From Clostridia bacterium (GTDB lineage: Bacteria; Bacillota; Clostridia; Acetivibrionales; JAFADI01), in assembly GCA_026418695.1 (NCBI GenBank), contig JAOAAU010000092.1, forward strand, positions 41,787 to 105,786: a DNA stretch of 64,000 bases, given 5' to 3'. The translations under genes and the position numbers were made by a program. Below are positions 35,432 to 45,807 of this stretch, in pieces. Below the pieces are notes generated by a model that saw only the letters and a program-made list of their open reading frames with translations, was not told where the DNA came from and did not search any database. Position 1 is the stretch's first letter; each line of letters opens with the position of its first letter.

Positions 35432-36400
35432 TTAGGTTTTTAGCTTTTCAACAAGTCTTTCCTTGAGCGCAGAAAGCTCTTGGAGATTGGAAGCGGTCGG
35501 GTTGTATCGACTTGCCATCTCAACGGCTGTCAATGCATCCCGGTCCATTCCTGCCTTTTCTAAAGCAACGGCCATCCCGTACCAGTTGGAAGGATTCTGC
35601 GGCATTTTCTTAACCATTCGCCCGTAGTATGGGAGTACATGGGAGTGATAATACGTGGTTTGGTTTTTTGCATCCACGATCTCCGAACCATTCCATTCCT
35701 TCAAGGCAACATCGTACACGCCTCTTGCATTAAGATTCCAAAGGGCCAGCTGTGACGGATTGGATGCCTGTCTATTTGAGGATGGCAGAACTTCCATATG
35801 ATTGTAGGCATGCTTGAACAACTGGTTCAACTGCCCATTATGTAGGGAATACGCTTGAAGCTCTCCACGGTTTTCTTTGGTTTTCCAGCCCAATAACAGC
35901 TGTTCTCTGCCGCCTCCAGTAATATTGGCGGCTCCGGTAAAGTTAAGGGAATCCTCACTGACAGCAGCGTACTCAGCAACCTTCATCCACTGCCCACCCT
36001 GTTTCTTTAAAGCCATTGTTACATTCAAATCATTGAGTCTATAAGTCGTGACCAGTTCTTTCTGCGAATCTCCATCCAAATCTGCGAAAACGTATCTTCC
36101 GGAGTCCCTGGGAAATTGGGGAGCTAAAACTTTCGCATTGGTCGGAAGAAAACCTCGGATGACAGCATCATAATCTTCAGTCGGAGTTTTCCTTGTTATT
36201 CTGGAAAGAGCAGAAGAGAGTCCCTTCATCATATTCTGCATGGATGCAGGAAATGAGATGCGAGGGTTCCCTAGGGTCTTCGGTTTGTATACTCTTTTAC
36301 GATTTAGCTTTTTCATTGGTTTTATGGGACGGAACGGGGACCTTTTCTGTGCATTTCGACTAGCCCGTACCAATCTCTCAAAGGGGGACGAAATCTTCAT
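35432..36400 (-). CDS. Unknown protein, repeat/TPR-like C-terminus
   Basis: Predicted 322 aa from ATG 36400 (AGAGGAACT upstream); the frame continues to 36421. The N-terminal 60 residues are very basic (RASRNAQKRSPFRPIKPMKKLNRK in two parts), the centre has beta-propeller-like segments with Asp loops (YVFADLDGDSQKELVTTYR, as in FG-GAP/VCBS-type repeats), and the C-terminal part (WYGMAVALEKAGMDRDALTAVEMASRYNP) looks like a TPR. No signal peptide. The basic tail suggests nucleic-acid or acidic-polymer binding, but this is only composition-based. No family recognised. Confidence 0.6.
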   Translation of the reverse strand: MKISSPFERLVRASRNAQKRSPFRPIKPMKKLNRKRVYKPKTLGNPRISFPASMQNMMKGLSSALSRITRKTPTEDYDAVIRGFLPTNAKVLAPQFPRDSGRYVFADLDGDSQKELVTTYRLNDLNVTMALKKQGGQWMKVAEYAAVSEDSLNFTGAANITGGGREQLLLGWKTKENRGELQAYSLHNGQLNQLFKHAYNHMEVLPSSNRQASNPSQLALWNLNARGVYDVALKEWNGSEIVDAKNQTTYYHSHVLPYYGRMVKKMPQNPSNWYGMAVALEKAGMDRDALTAVEMASRYNPTASNLQELSALKERLVEKLKT

Positions 36401-36684
36401 AGGAGTTCCTCTTAAATTCAATACTCTGTTGATAGTATATGTTGAAGGCTGGAAAAGGTTATAGGAAGGAAAAATAAATGTGTAACAGGAAAAACTAAGG
36501 ATATAGAAATATTGGAAGGGCAGGTGAGAAATAAAACAAAAAAGGATTTTACACGGACAGATTTTTTCATAGTGAAAACTGAAGAAAATAAAGCCAGTAA
36601 AAAAAGATTTTTCGCACTCCCTATAGATATGATAATATATAAGTGATGGTTAAAAACATGCAGCCGTTTAGGAGGAATCATTCA

Positions 36685-38520
36685 TTGAACAAAGGAATCA
36701 GCATTACTGAAAAGAATGGAAGAAGGGTTGTTGAAGGGGTAGGCTACTATAACCCCCGGACCGTAAAAGATCTTAAGGAATTGGTAAAGGGCAGTGCGCA
36801 GGATTATGGTAATGCCTTCGCCTTCAGGTTTAAGGATCATCAAGGGAAAATTATTGGTAAGACCTACGTGGAATTTGATCAGGAAATTGATTGCCTTGGA
36901 ACAGCACTCTTATCGATGGGACTCAAAGACGCTTGCATTGCGATCATCAGTGAAAACCGATATGAATGGGGGGTATGTTACCTCTCTGTTGTCAACGGGA
37001 CGGGAATTGCTGTGCCCCTGGATAAATACCTTCCGAAAAATGAAGTGGAAAACCTCATTGAGCGCGGGAACGTAGACGCTATTTTCTATAGCCCGTCTTA
37101 CCAGGACATGATGTTGGAGATTTCTGCCACTAATCAACGAATTAAATACTATATCTGTATGAACGAAATCAATAATGATTTAAGCGGGGATTCCCGGTTC
37201 GTATCAATGAACAATCTGATTAAAAAGGGAAAGAGCCTTTTTGATTCAGGAGACAGGTCCTTTGTAGATCAAACCATTGACAGGGATAAACTATCCATCC
37301 TATTGTTTACTTCAGGAACGACAAGCACTTCAAAAGGAGTTATGCTGTCTCATGCCAACATCGCTTCCAATGTGACAGCAATCACGACAGCAATTAAAGT
37401 GGGACCGGGAGATGTTCACCTTTCATTGCTCCCGCTGCATCATACTTTTGAAAATACCATCGGGCTGCTTTTTATGGTTCATAGCGGTGTTTGTATTGCG
37501 TATTGCGATGGGATCAAATATATTGCCAAAAACCTGAAGGAATATGGAGTAACACTGCTGGTGGCTGTTCCGGCAATTCTTGAAGCCATGTATAGAAAGA
37601 TGCAGGATGGGATCGAGAAATCAGGAAAAGCCAAGGCTTTTAAGATACTTACAAGGATTTCGGATGTACTCAGGACCTTGGGAATTGATTTGCGAAGGAG
37701 GCTGTTCAAAAGTGTTTTCGAACAGCTTGGCCCGCATTTGAGACTTGCTGTCTCAGGGGCAGCGCCCTTGGATCCGGAGGTAGTTGTAGGGTTCGATAAG
37801 ATCGGACTTACCCTGCTTCAGGGATATGGCCTTACTGAGACCTCGCCCGTGGTTGCCGCTAATAATGATTTTATCAACAAGACCGGAACCATCGGATACC
37901 CTATGGCTGGAATTGAGGTGGCCATTGATTCGCCGGATGAGAATGGGATGGGAGAAATCATTACTCGAGGACCTAATGTGATGCTTGGTTATTACAAAGA
38001 CTCTGAAGCGACGGCAGAGGCTATTGACAGTGAGGGATGGTTCAGGACAGGAGATCTGGGTACCATCGATGAAAATGGATTTATAAGAATTACCGGACGC
38101 GCCAAATCCATGATCGTATTAACCAATGGAAAGAAAGCTTTCCCGGAGGAATATGAAGTACTTTTGAATAACATTCCGGGGGTTAAGGAATCTTTTGTTT
38201 GGGGGAATACTGCACCCGATGGAGATATTCAAATCTGTGCAAAGCTGGTAGTAGATCAGGAAAAGTTGATGGAAGATAGAGGGCAAACGCCTTCTGAAAA
38301 AGAGCTTGCTGCTGCCTTTGACGGTGCCATCAGAGAAATCAATAAAACGATTCCGCAGTATAAGATCATCCGGTATTTTGTGATGACCCGGGAGGAACTC
38401 ATTAAGACGACCACGCTAAAAATAAAGAGGCCGCAGGAATATGAGAAGGTAAAAACAGCGCTAAATCGCACGGGATTGGATATGAGAAAGGCCTCGGGGC
38501 GGTTTATTGAAAGCCTATAA
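36685..38520 (+). CDS. AMP-forming acyl-CoA synthetase (long-chain fatty-acid-CoA ligase-like)
   Basis: Predicted 611 aa from TTG 36685 with GGAGG 9 bp upstream; a longer frame opens at 36643. Adenylate-forming motifs: P-loop-like LLFTSGTTSTSKGVMLSH, YGLTETSPVVAAN (A5), GWFRTGDLGTIDENGFIRITGR (A7-A8, in two parts) and a C-terminal KTTTLKIKR region carrying the catalytic Lys. It activates a carboxylic acid, probably a fatty acid, with ATP and CoA. Monocistronic and followed by a terminator. Confidence 0.9.
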   Translation: MNKGISITEKNGRRVVEGVGYYNPRTVKDLKELVKGSAQDYGNAFAFRFKDHQGKIIGKTYVEFDQEIDCLGTALLSMGLKDACIAIISENRYEWGVCYLSVVNGTGIAVPLDKYLPKNEVENLIERGNVDAIFYSPSYQDMMLEISATNQRIKYYICMNEINNDLSGDSRFVSMNNLIKKGKSLFDSGDRSFVDQTIDRDKLSILLFTSGTTSTSKGVMLSHANIASNVTAITTAIKVGPGDVHLSLLPLHHTFENTIGLLFMVHSGVCIAYCDGIKYIAKNLKEYGVTLLVAVPAILEAMYRKMQDGIEKSGKAKAFKILTRISDVLRTLGIDLRRRLFKSVFEQLGPHLRLAVSGAAPLDPEVVVGFDKIGLTLLQGYGLTETSPVVAANNDFINKTGTIGYPMAGIEVAIDSPDENGMGEIITRGPNVMLGYYKDSEATAEAIDSEGWFRTGDLGTIDENGFIRITGRAKSMIVLTNGKKAFPEEYEVLLNNIPGVKESFVWGNTAPDGDIQICAKLVVDQEKLMEDRGQTPSEKELAAAFDGAIREINKTIPQYKIIRYFVMTREELIKTTTLKIKRPQEYEKVKTALNRTGLDMRKASGRFIESL

Positions 38521-38550
38521 ATTTATGCTTTTTATAATTGGATAAGGAAC

Positions 38551-38582
38551 AAGCTCAGGAATAAACCTGAGCTTGTTTTGTC
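38551..38582 (+). terminator. Intrinsic terminator after the acyl-CoA synthetase gene
   Basis: AAGCTCAGG (38551-38559) pairs with CCTGAGCTT (38566-38574), then GTTTTGTCTT. Confidence 0.8.
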
Positions 38583-38601
38583 TTAATCATATTGGTCTTA
38601 G

Positions 38602-39258
38602 TTATAAAAGAAATGACTTGATCAAGCTGATCAGCCCGCCAATTCCGATAACCCCAATGACAGAAACAGCGACTGCATTCAAGGCAAGCGAACCGATCAG
38701 ACTTAGTTCATAATCTTCCCGGACCGCATAGAACTTATCTCTAATGATTCTGAATGCCTTAAGAACGAAAAGAAAAGCGTATATCAACAGAAATAACTGA
38801 ATGATCGTGGTCGTATTTGTCCTGGCAGGCTCCATCCACACTTCGCTATTTTTTTGATGGTCGGCAAAGGCAGAAAGGGCAGCTCCACCCCAGACAAAAG
38901 CAATCAGAAGCAAAGCGGAGACAACATTCGTAATGGCTGGAATCGATGAAAAAAAGATATAACCCAGGCTTTTGACAAACAACTTCATGTTGGAGAGTTC
39001 GATGAGCCTGATTTCAGATGTGGAACGGCTCAGTCTCAGGATCGTATGCGGTTTTCCAGAGTTAGTCGCCTCAAATACATAATCTGAAGTATTACCGGTA
39101 TCCCTAAACCAGTTTTCTATGTCCTTCCATCGGGAAAAAGACACGACAATACTTCTTACGGAATCTCCATTCCGAATTTCCAAAAGTGCATGCTTGAAGG
39201 TCTCGGTTTTGAAGTGGGGCCTTATAGCTGCCGCGGTCTGAAGATCTTTTTCTACCAT
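38602..39258 (-). CDS. Unknown membrane protein, cytoplasmic N-domain plus three helices
   Basis: Predicted 218 aa from ATG 39258 (AAGGGAG upstream); the frame continues to 39303. Residues 1 to about 95 are soluble (VRSIVVSFSRWKDIENWFRD), followed by three hydrophobic segments (LLLIAFVWGGAALSAF; IIQLFLLIYAFLFVLKAF; LNAVAVSVIGVIGIGGL). No family recognised. Gene is isolated between a terminator and the non-coding region with tandem hairpins. Confidence 0.55.
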   Translation of the reverse strand: MVEKDLQTAAAIRPHFKTETFKHALLEIRNGDSVRSIVVSFSRWKDIENWFRDTGNTSDYVFEATNSGKPHTILRLSRSTSEIRLIELSNMKLFVKSLGYIFFSSIPAITNVVSALLLIAFVWGGAALSAFADHQKNSEVWMEPARTNTTTIIQLFLLIYAFLFVLKAFRIIRDKFYAVREDYELSLIGSLALNAVAVSVIGVIGIGGLISLIKSFLL

Positions 39259-39641
39259 TTTTACCACTCTCCCTTGTAGGAGCTGAGAAAACAGCTGCTC
39301 CATAATTAAACGGGGAACAAAATCATAGAAGGCAAGTCCTCTACGCTGATTACACTGAAGCGTGCTTTAAGAGATATGGAATCAGTAGACTTGAAAACTA
39401 TGATTCTTAATAAACTGAATTCATGTTTACGTATTTCGTAAAACACATAATTATATATATTATGTTTATTGCGTATTTACCACCAAGTTGTACAAAAAAA
39501 CAAACATTTTTGGAACGCTATGTGTCTGTTTATATTTTATCATAGTTTGATCAAGGCGTACCATATATTTCCGTAATGTCTTATATCCTTTGAGAACTGC
39601 TTGTATTTTGATACAAATTTATTCAAATGTTTCTGCAAGGA
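39259..39641. other. Intergenic region without recognised features
   Basis: About 380 bp, A-T-rich, no gene or structured RNA recognised. It lies between the start of the minus-strand membrane gene and the tandem hairpin repeats. Confidence 0.4.
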
Positions 39642-39665
39642 TTAGACGTGGATACACATATGTGC

Positions 39666-39916
39666 TATAATGAGCGAGGCCATTAATTATTCATTGATTT
39701 ATCATGGCCTCATGGCGAATTTCATACTTGGCTACATTAAATGAATTATTTGATTTTTAGTCAAGTATATAATGAGCGAGGTCGTTAATTTCACATTGAT
39801 ATACCACGACCTCAAGGCGAGTTTCATGCTTAGCAGCCCCTTTTAACTTTTAAATTCAAGCTAAGCCTATAGTGAGCGGGGCTATGGAATCTATAGTGTC
39901 TTTTGGCGGTATTCAT
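39666..39916 (+). repeat. Tandem ~100-bp repeats with covarying hairpins, leader of the ABC-F gene
   Basis: Three units begin TATAATGAGCGAGG (39666), TATAATGAGCGAGG (39768) and TATAGTGAGCGGGG (39868). Units 1 and 2 each form hairpin 1 (GAGGCCAT/ATGGCCTC and GAGGTCGT/ACGACCTC) with two double compensatory base changes, then a conserved GGCGARTTTCAT, then hairpin 2 (CTTGGCT/AGTCAAG and GCTTAGC/GCTAAGC). Unit 3 keeps the box and GGCG..TTCAT but hairpin 1 has a mismatch. It matches no riboswitch class I know. A 24-codon frame (MSEAINYSLIYH..., MSEVVNFTLIYH...) also starts in units 1 and 2, without a ribosome site. Confidence 0.7.
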
Positions 39917-39953
39917 TGAGTTTCTTAATTTAGCGGCATAGTTTTTGTTCTGA

Positions 39954-41621
<1,668 letters not shown>

Positions 41622-41645
41622 TTAAAATATCAGCTTGGTATTGAG

Positions 41646-41682
41646 AGCTCTTGCTGCATTCGAATGCAGCAAGAGCTTTTTA
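41646..41682 (+). terminator. Strong intrinsic terminator after the ABC-F gene
   Basis: AGCTCTTGCTGCATT (41646-41660) pairs perfectly with AATGCAGCAAGAGCT (41663-41677), then TTTT. Confidence 0.9.
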
Positions 41683-41810
41683 TGCAATTGGGATTGGCTT
41701 GATTCGATACAGCAGGATTATACATTGGAGCGTTTAGAATTGATGAACAAGAGGTATAATATATGTATCGTTTTAACTAAAGACTATTTGGTGGTTCCGG
41801 AGATACAGCG

Positions 41811-42170
41811 ATGATGAATAGAAAAGAGTTGACTAAAGAGCAGGTTCTAGCAGCCGTGAAGAATGGTGAGTTTACGGAGGATGTAACGGCTTCAACGAAT
41901 AAGGTAATTGTTATCATGACCCAGGATTGGTGCCCTCAGTGGCGTCATATGCAGGAATGGATTTATGGGATTCAGATGGATGAGCCCATTGATGTGTACG
42001 AACTGGTGTACAACAAAACAGACTACCGGCAGGAATTTATGAATTTTAAAGAGACCCAGTGGAAGAATGATCTGATTCCCTATGTAAGATACTATAAAAA
42101 CGGTAAACTGATTAAAACTTCAAATTATATGAAACAATCAGAAGTGGAGAATATATTAAAAACAAGCTGA
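41811..42170 (+). CDS. Thioredoxin-like protein with a single-cysteine active-site motif
   Basis: Predicted 119 aa; CCGGAGAT precedes the ATG. The thioredoxin-fold segment VIVIMTQDWCPQWRHMQEW has CPQW in place of CXXC, so only the N-terminal, attacking Cys is kept and the resolving Cys is Trp. The later PYVRYYKNGKLI matches the cis-Pro strand of the fold. A one-Cys form could act by a monothiol mechanism or as a bound-partner protein. Short gene, alone; neighbours give no clear role. Confidence 0.72.
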   Translation: MMNRKELTKEQVLAAVKNGEFTEDVTASTNKVIVIMTQDWCPQWRHMQEWIYGIQMDEPIDVYELVYNKTDYRQEFMNFKETQWKNDLIPYVRYYKNGKLIKTSNYMKQSEVENILKTS

Positions 42171-42243
42171 TGATACGACTAAGATGCAGCCGGCAGATGT
42201 TTTTTAACTAGACATTTTTGGACTAATATTATTTAGCATTTTT

Positions 42244-42298
42244 AAGCCTGCACCCCGTTCATTGATTGGAAAAATGGCAAAGGGATGCAGGCTTTTAA
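42244..42298. terminator. Hairpin between the thioredoxin-like gene and the MacB-type operon
   Basis: AAGCCTGCACCC (42244-42255) pairs with GGGATGCAGGCTT (42282-42294), one bulge. Only four T follow on the plus strand, so strength is uncertain. Confidence 0.5.
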
Positions 42299-42302
42299 CA
42301 AA

Positions 42303-43511
42303 CTATTCATATCGCAAGGCTTCAATGGGGTCCAGACGGGCCGCCTTCCTTGCAGGGTATATTCCGAAAAAGATACCGACGGCACTGGAAAAAAGAACAA
42401 CTAGAACGATCATTGTGAGAGACAGGGAGGGGGTGATTTTTGCAAAACGCCCGATAGCATATGCTGCCAATAGCCCGGTCAATAAACCCAGGATGCCTCC
42501 GATCAAAGAAATAATCACAGATTCAGTAAGAAATTGGGCCAGAATGGTTCGGGTTCTTGCACCAATGGCTTTTCGAATCCCGATTTCCCGGGTCCTTTCC
42601 GTTACAGATACCAGCATGATGTTCATAACACCGATACCGCCAACAATTAGTGAAATAGCGGCTACTGCACCGATAAAAGCGGTGAAGATGCCAAGAATAT
42701 TATTCACCTGATCCAATTGCTTCATGAAGTTGTCCGCCTTGTAAACCTCCCTGCCCCGATTGGCATGCCTGCTTTCAAGAAGATTGACGGCAGCAGTTCC
42801 TGCCAGCTCGATGTCATTCTTGTTTGTTGCGGTGATGGTAACGGAATCCGTCAGAAAGCTGGTTCCATAAAGGGCTTGCAGGAAGCTGAAAGGGACATAA
42901 ACAAAGGCCGGTATATTTTCATTATTCCCCCCGAATATCCCCAGTTGGCTTTTGGATATTCCAATAACCGTTACTTGTTTGCCTGCCCCCTGAGGGCCGA
43001 TACTGATCTTTTTACCGGTGGCGTCCGTAAGCCCAAACAGTGATTTTGCTGAAGCGTCGTCGATAACGGCGATACTGCTGCCCTGAAGTACTTCTGACTC
43101 GCTAAAGAATCTGCCATAGAGCATTTCAAGGTTTTCAATATTCTTGAGGTCGGAATTCCCTCCGGTGAGCACAGCCTTTTTTGTATTGGTTTCCGATCTA
43201 GCATTACCCTGCTTCTGTATGGTCGGAGAGGCGTATTTGATATAGGGAACCTTTTCTTTAAGCTGTCGGATATCTTCCGTTGAGATATAATCACTGGCAG
43301 CTGCTTTTTCAGAGTTCACCCTGATGATGACAGAAGAAGCGCCGATTTTTTCAAATTCCCCGGTAATGCTTTTCTGACCGCCCTGACCGAGAGATACAAT
43401 GGTAATGACTGAACTGATGCCGATAATGATCCCCAGCATGGTGAGAAAAGACCTCATTTTGTTTGCTATGATGCTGTCGTAAGCCATCTTGATATTTTCA
43501 AACAAATTCAA
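42303..43511 (-). CDS. MacB-type ABC transporter permease
   Basis: Predicted 402 aa from TTG 43511 (GGAGGTGG upstream). N-terminal helix after an amphipathic stretch (NIKMAYDSIIANKMRSFLTMLG), a large extracytoplasmic domain (about 45-275, MacB-PCD type) and three C-terminal helices (FtsX domain, with RTREIGIRKAIGARTRTIL and RKAARLDPIEALRYE). It couples ATP hydrolysis to movement of the periplasmic-type domain, moving substrate from outside the membrane rather than through it. Third gene of the operon encoded leftward from 45412. Confidence 0.95.
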   Translation of the reverse strand: MNLFENIKMAYDSIIANKMRSFLTMLGIIIGISSVITIVSLGQGGQKSITGEFEKIGASSVIIRVNSEKAAASDYISTEDIRQLKEKVPYIKYASPTIQKQGNARSETNTKKAVLTGGNSDLKNIENLEMLYGRFFSESEVLQGSSIAVIDDASAKSLFGLTDATGKKISIGPQGAGKQVTVIGISKSQLGIFGGNNENIPAFVYVPFSFLQALYGTSFLTDSVTITATNKNDIELAGTAAVNLLESRHANRGREVYKADNFMKQLDQVNNILGIFTAFIGAVAAISLIVGGIGVMNIMLVSVTERTREIGIRKAIGARTRTILAQFLTESVIISLIGGILGLLTGLLAAYAIGRFAKITPSLSLTMIVLVVLFSSAVGIFFGIYPARKAARLDPIEALRYE

Positions 43512-43547
43512 ACAAACCCCACCTCCTTTGAATTATAGGAGTACTTG

Positions 43548-44240
43548 TTAATGTAAAATTTTTTGCTCGTTCTTTTCATCAGAAACGATATCCCCATCTT
43601 TCATCCGGATGATTCTTTTGGTGTATTGGGCAACATCTGGCTCATGAGTTACCATTAAAATAGTAACTCCTTCATTATTCAAGCTTTGAAGCAACTTGAT
43701 AATCTCTAGAGTAACGGTTGTATCCAGGTTGCCTGTGGGTTCATCGGCCAAAATCACTGATGGGTTGTTGGCAATGGCACGAGCAATAGCAACCCGCTGC
43801 TTCTGACCTCCGGATACTTCGTTCGGCTTGTGTTTCATCCTTTTGGTTAGATCTACCTTCTCAAGTGCTTTAATGGCACGTTCCCGTCTTTCATGAGGAG
43901 CAACACCTGCGTATACCATGGGTAATGCAACATTCTCCAAAATGTTCATCCGGGGAAGAAGATTAAAGGACTGAAAGACAAATCCAATTTCCTTGTTTCG
44001 GATGAAAGCCAGCTCATCATCGGTCAGACGGGAAACGTCTTGTCCATTGATGTGGTATTGGCCATGGTTCATTTTATCAAGGCAGCCTAGTATATTCATC
44101 AAAGTAGATTTTCCACATCCGGAGGGCCCCATGATCGAAGTGAATTCACCTTTCTCAATTTCCAGATTGATCTTTTTTAAAGCGGTAAGCTGTATATCTC
44201 CGTTGCAATAAACCTTTTCCAGTTCTGAAACTCTGATCAT
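43548..44240 (-). CDS. MacB-type ABC transporter ATP-binding protein
   Basis: Predicted 230 aa, standard for the LolD/MacB class. Walker A GPSGCGKST, signature [15 protein letters not shown], Walker B VILADEPTGNLDT and switch His in MVTHEPDVA. The 3' end of the upstream adaptor gene overlaps its start by 4 bp (ATGA type), showing coupling. It powers the permease at 42303. Confidence 0.95.
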   Translation of the reverse strand: MIRVSELEKVYCNGDIQLTALKKINLEIEKGEFTSIMGPSGCGKSTLMNILGCLDKMNHGQYHINGQDVSRLTDDELAFIRNKEIGFVFQSFNLLPRMNILENVALPMVYAGVAPHERRERAIKALEKVDLTKRMKHKPNEVSGGQKQRVAIARAIANNPSVILADEPTGNLDTTVTLEIIKLLQSLNNEGVTILMVTHEPDVAQYTKRIIRMKDGDIVSDEKNEQKILH

Positions 44241-45412
44241 TTTGCTCCTCCGGGAATACGAACGAGTGTACCGCTTTTGACAGTCTCAACGGGGCTGAGG
44301 ATCAATGTATCTCCTTCTTTAAGACCATCCACGATTTGGACTTCAGTATCTGAATGAACACCGGTGCTTACATTTCTCTGCACAGCTTTATTATTTTCGA
44401 CTGTCATGACATAGTCTCCGGTAGTTTTGTCATGCCGCAGCGCTTCTGAAGGAATTTTGACGGCATTATCCACTTTGGCAATCAGAATATTTGTATCTAC
44501 ATCAAAGCCTATCTTCAAGTCACCAGCAGTATCTGTAATCACAGCTTCTGCATTGAGTGATGAGTCTGCCCCGGAAAGCTGTGGTGTTTTCAAGTTTGTG
44601 GCATTATCGGCGGCAGTCGGACTGATGTAGGAAATGCTCCCCGGATAGGTTTTTCCTGCATAACTCACCATGACCGGTTGTCCCTGTTTTACTTTGGGGG
44701 CATCGTATTTCCCCAATAATATGGAGACCTTTAAATTTTGCAAATCTTCTACTACTGCTGCGGGAAGAGATGGAGTCAGTACTGCACCCTCATTGGCATT
44801 GATCTGGGTCACAACCCCATTGATTTCCGATACAAGGCCTTTTTGCGCATCCGAATACTTTCTGTTGATAGAATCAAGGGCAGCTTTTGTTGTTTGGACT
44901 GTGTTGTCAAGCATCTGAATTTTCTCGTTGGATACAGGCTGCAAGGCATCTCTTCTTTGCTTTAAGGCTTGAATCTGAGCTTCATCCGAAGGATCCTGCT
45001 TTTGCAGAGCACTGATTTGGGCATCCAGCTTGGCAATGTTCGATTTGATTTGTTGATTCTGGTTCACGGCCTCTTGCTTTTGAAGTACGGCATTGTTGTA
45101 CTGTATTTGTGCAGACTTCAAATTGGCTGATAGGTCTTCCGTGTTGAATTCAATGAGGGTTTGCCCCCGTTTTACAGCGTCACCTGGCTGGATATTGACT
45201 TTTTTTACTGTCAGCTGCGGTGAACCGAAATACTGTTCAGTAGTCTGAGACTTGACTTTCCCGCTGGTTGACAGGTATGAACTGATGTCTCCGCGTGTTG
45301 CACGAGCCGCTTTTACATCCACAGGCTTTCCCTGGTTGTTCAAAAGCGATCCTGTCAGCAAAAGGCTGGCGATGGCAACGGAAGTAATGATCATTGCGGT
45401 GCTTTTTTTCAC
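44237..45412 (-). CDS. HlyD/MacA-type membrane fusion (adaptor) protein
   Basis: Predicted 391 aa; GTG start at 45412 (AAGGAG upstream). N-terminal signal anchor (KKSTAMIITSVAIASLLLTGS), lipoyl-like half (VKKVNIQPGDAVKRGQTLIEF), a coiled-coil hairpin of about residues 80-175 (many Gln/Lys/Ala), and a beta-barrel with C-terminal membrane-proximal domain (VDGLKEGDTLI). In Gram-positive bacteria such adaptors pair with MacB-type permeases without an outer-membrane channel. First gene of the three-gene export operon; substrate may be a peptide or drug. Confidence 0.93.
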   Translation of the reverse strand: MKKSTAMIITSVAIASLLLTGSLLNNQGKPVDVKAARATRGDISSYLSTSGKVKSQTTEQYFGSPQLTVKKVNIQPGDAVKRGQTLIEFNTEDLSANLKSAQIQYNNAVLQKQEAVNQNQQIKSNIAKLDAQISALQKQDPSDEAQIQALKQRRDALQPVSNEKIQMLDNTVQTTKAALDSINRKYSDAQKGLVSEINGVVTQINANEGAVLTPSLPAAVVEDLQNLKVSILLGKYDAPKVKQGQPVMVSYAGKTYPGSISYISPTAADNATNLKTPQLSGADSSLNAEAVITDTAGDLKIGFDVDTNILIAKVDNAVKIPSEALRHDKTTGDYVMTVENNKAVQRNVSTGVHSDTEVQIVDGLKEGDTLILSPVETVKSGTLVRIPGGAK

Positions 45413-45570
45413 AGTCTTTCAACTCCTTTCATCCACATAATGATATTTTTCGTCAATAGAAAATAATTATGGCGGGTAAAAAAATGCTGTTTTGGTATAA
45501 TGCAAAACATATTATTTAATTGGCGGTTTTAAAATTGGAAAAAGTTAATAAATTATTAACAATTATTTTA

Positions 45571-45600
45571 TTGACCAATTAATATTATTTATACTACAAT
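45571..45600 (+). promoter_or_regulatory. Promoter of the first Mn2+ riboswitch
   Basis: TTGACC (45571-45576), 18-bp spacer, TACAAT (45595-45600). The region upstream is A-T-rich. Confidence 0.65.
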
Positions 45601-45639
45601 TAAGATAGTTGAAAATGAATATGATTTGAGATATCAAAT

Positions 45640-45782
45640 CAGTACAGAGGGAGTAACGGTCTGTAATAACATTTACAGAAGCCAAACCGTCAATACGGCT
45701 GTGACCCAGCCCGGTTTTGCAAACGAAATCGTGAGACTCTGCACCTTATCTTAACGGTATGGGTGTAGAGTTTTTTTCATTA
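45640..45782 (+). promoter_or_regulatory. yybP-ykoY (Mn2+) riboswitch 1, before the free-standing N-domain gene
   Basis: Consensus elements: GAGGGAGTAACGG, a first arm, CCGTCAATACGGC, the metal-site region GTGACCCAGCCCGGTTTTGC, then CGTGAGACTCTGCACC. A terminator formed by ACTCTGCACC with GGGTGTAGAGT (to 45777) and seven T overlaps the 3' edge of the aptamer. In this family Mn2+ binding favours read-through, so the gene after it should be induced by Mn2+. The sequence is close to that of riboswitch 3 at 50600, suggesting a common origin. Confidence 0.9.
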
Positions 45783-45807
45783 TATAACATAGGAGGAGAT
45801 CATCCAT

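Noticed and set aside
39666..39916. Tandem repeats considered as a CRISPR array
   Set aside because: Only three diverged ~100-bp units, no constant repeat/unique spacer pattern and no cas genes.
42303..45412. MacB-type operon considered as part of a lantibiotic or bacteriocin cluster
   Set aside because: No precursor peptide, modification enzyme or immunity gene was found nearby; a plain export operon is enough.
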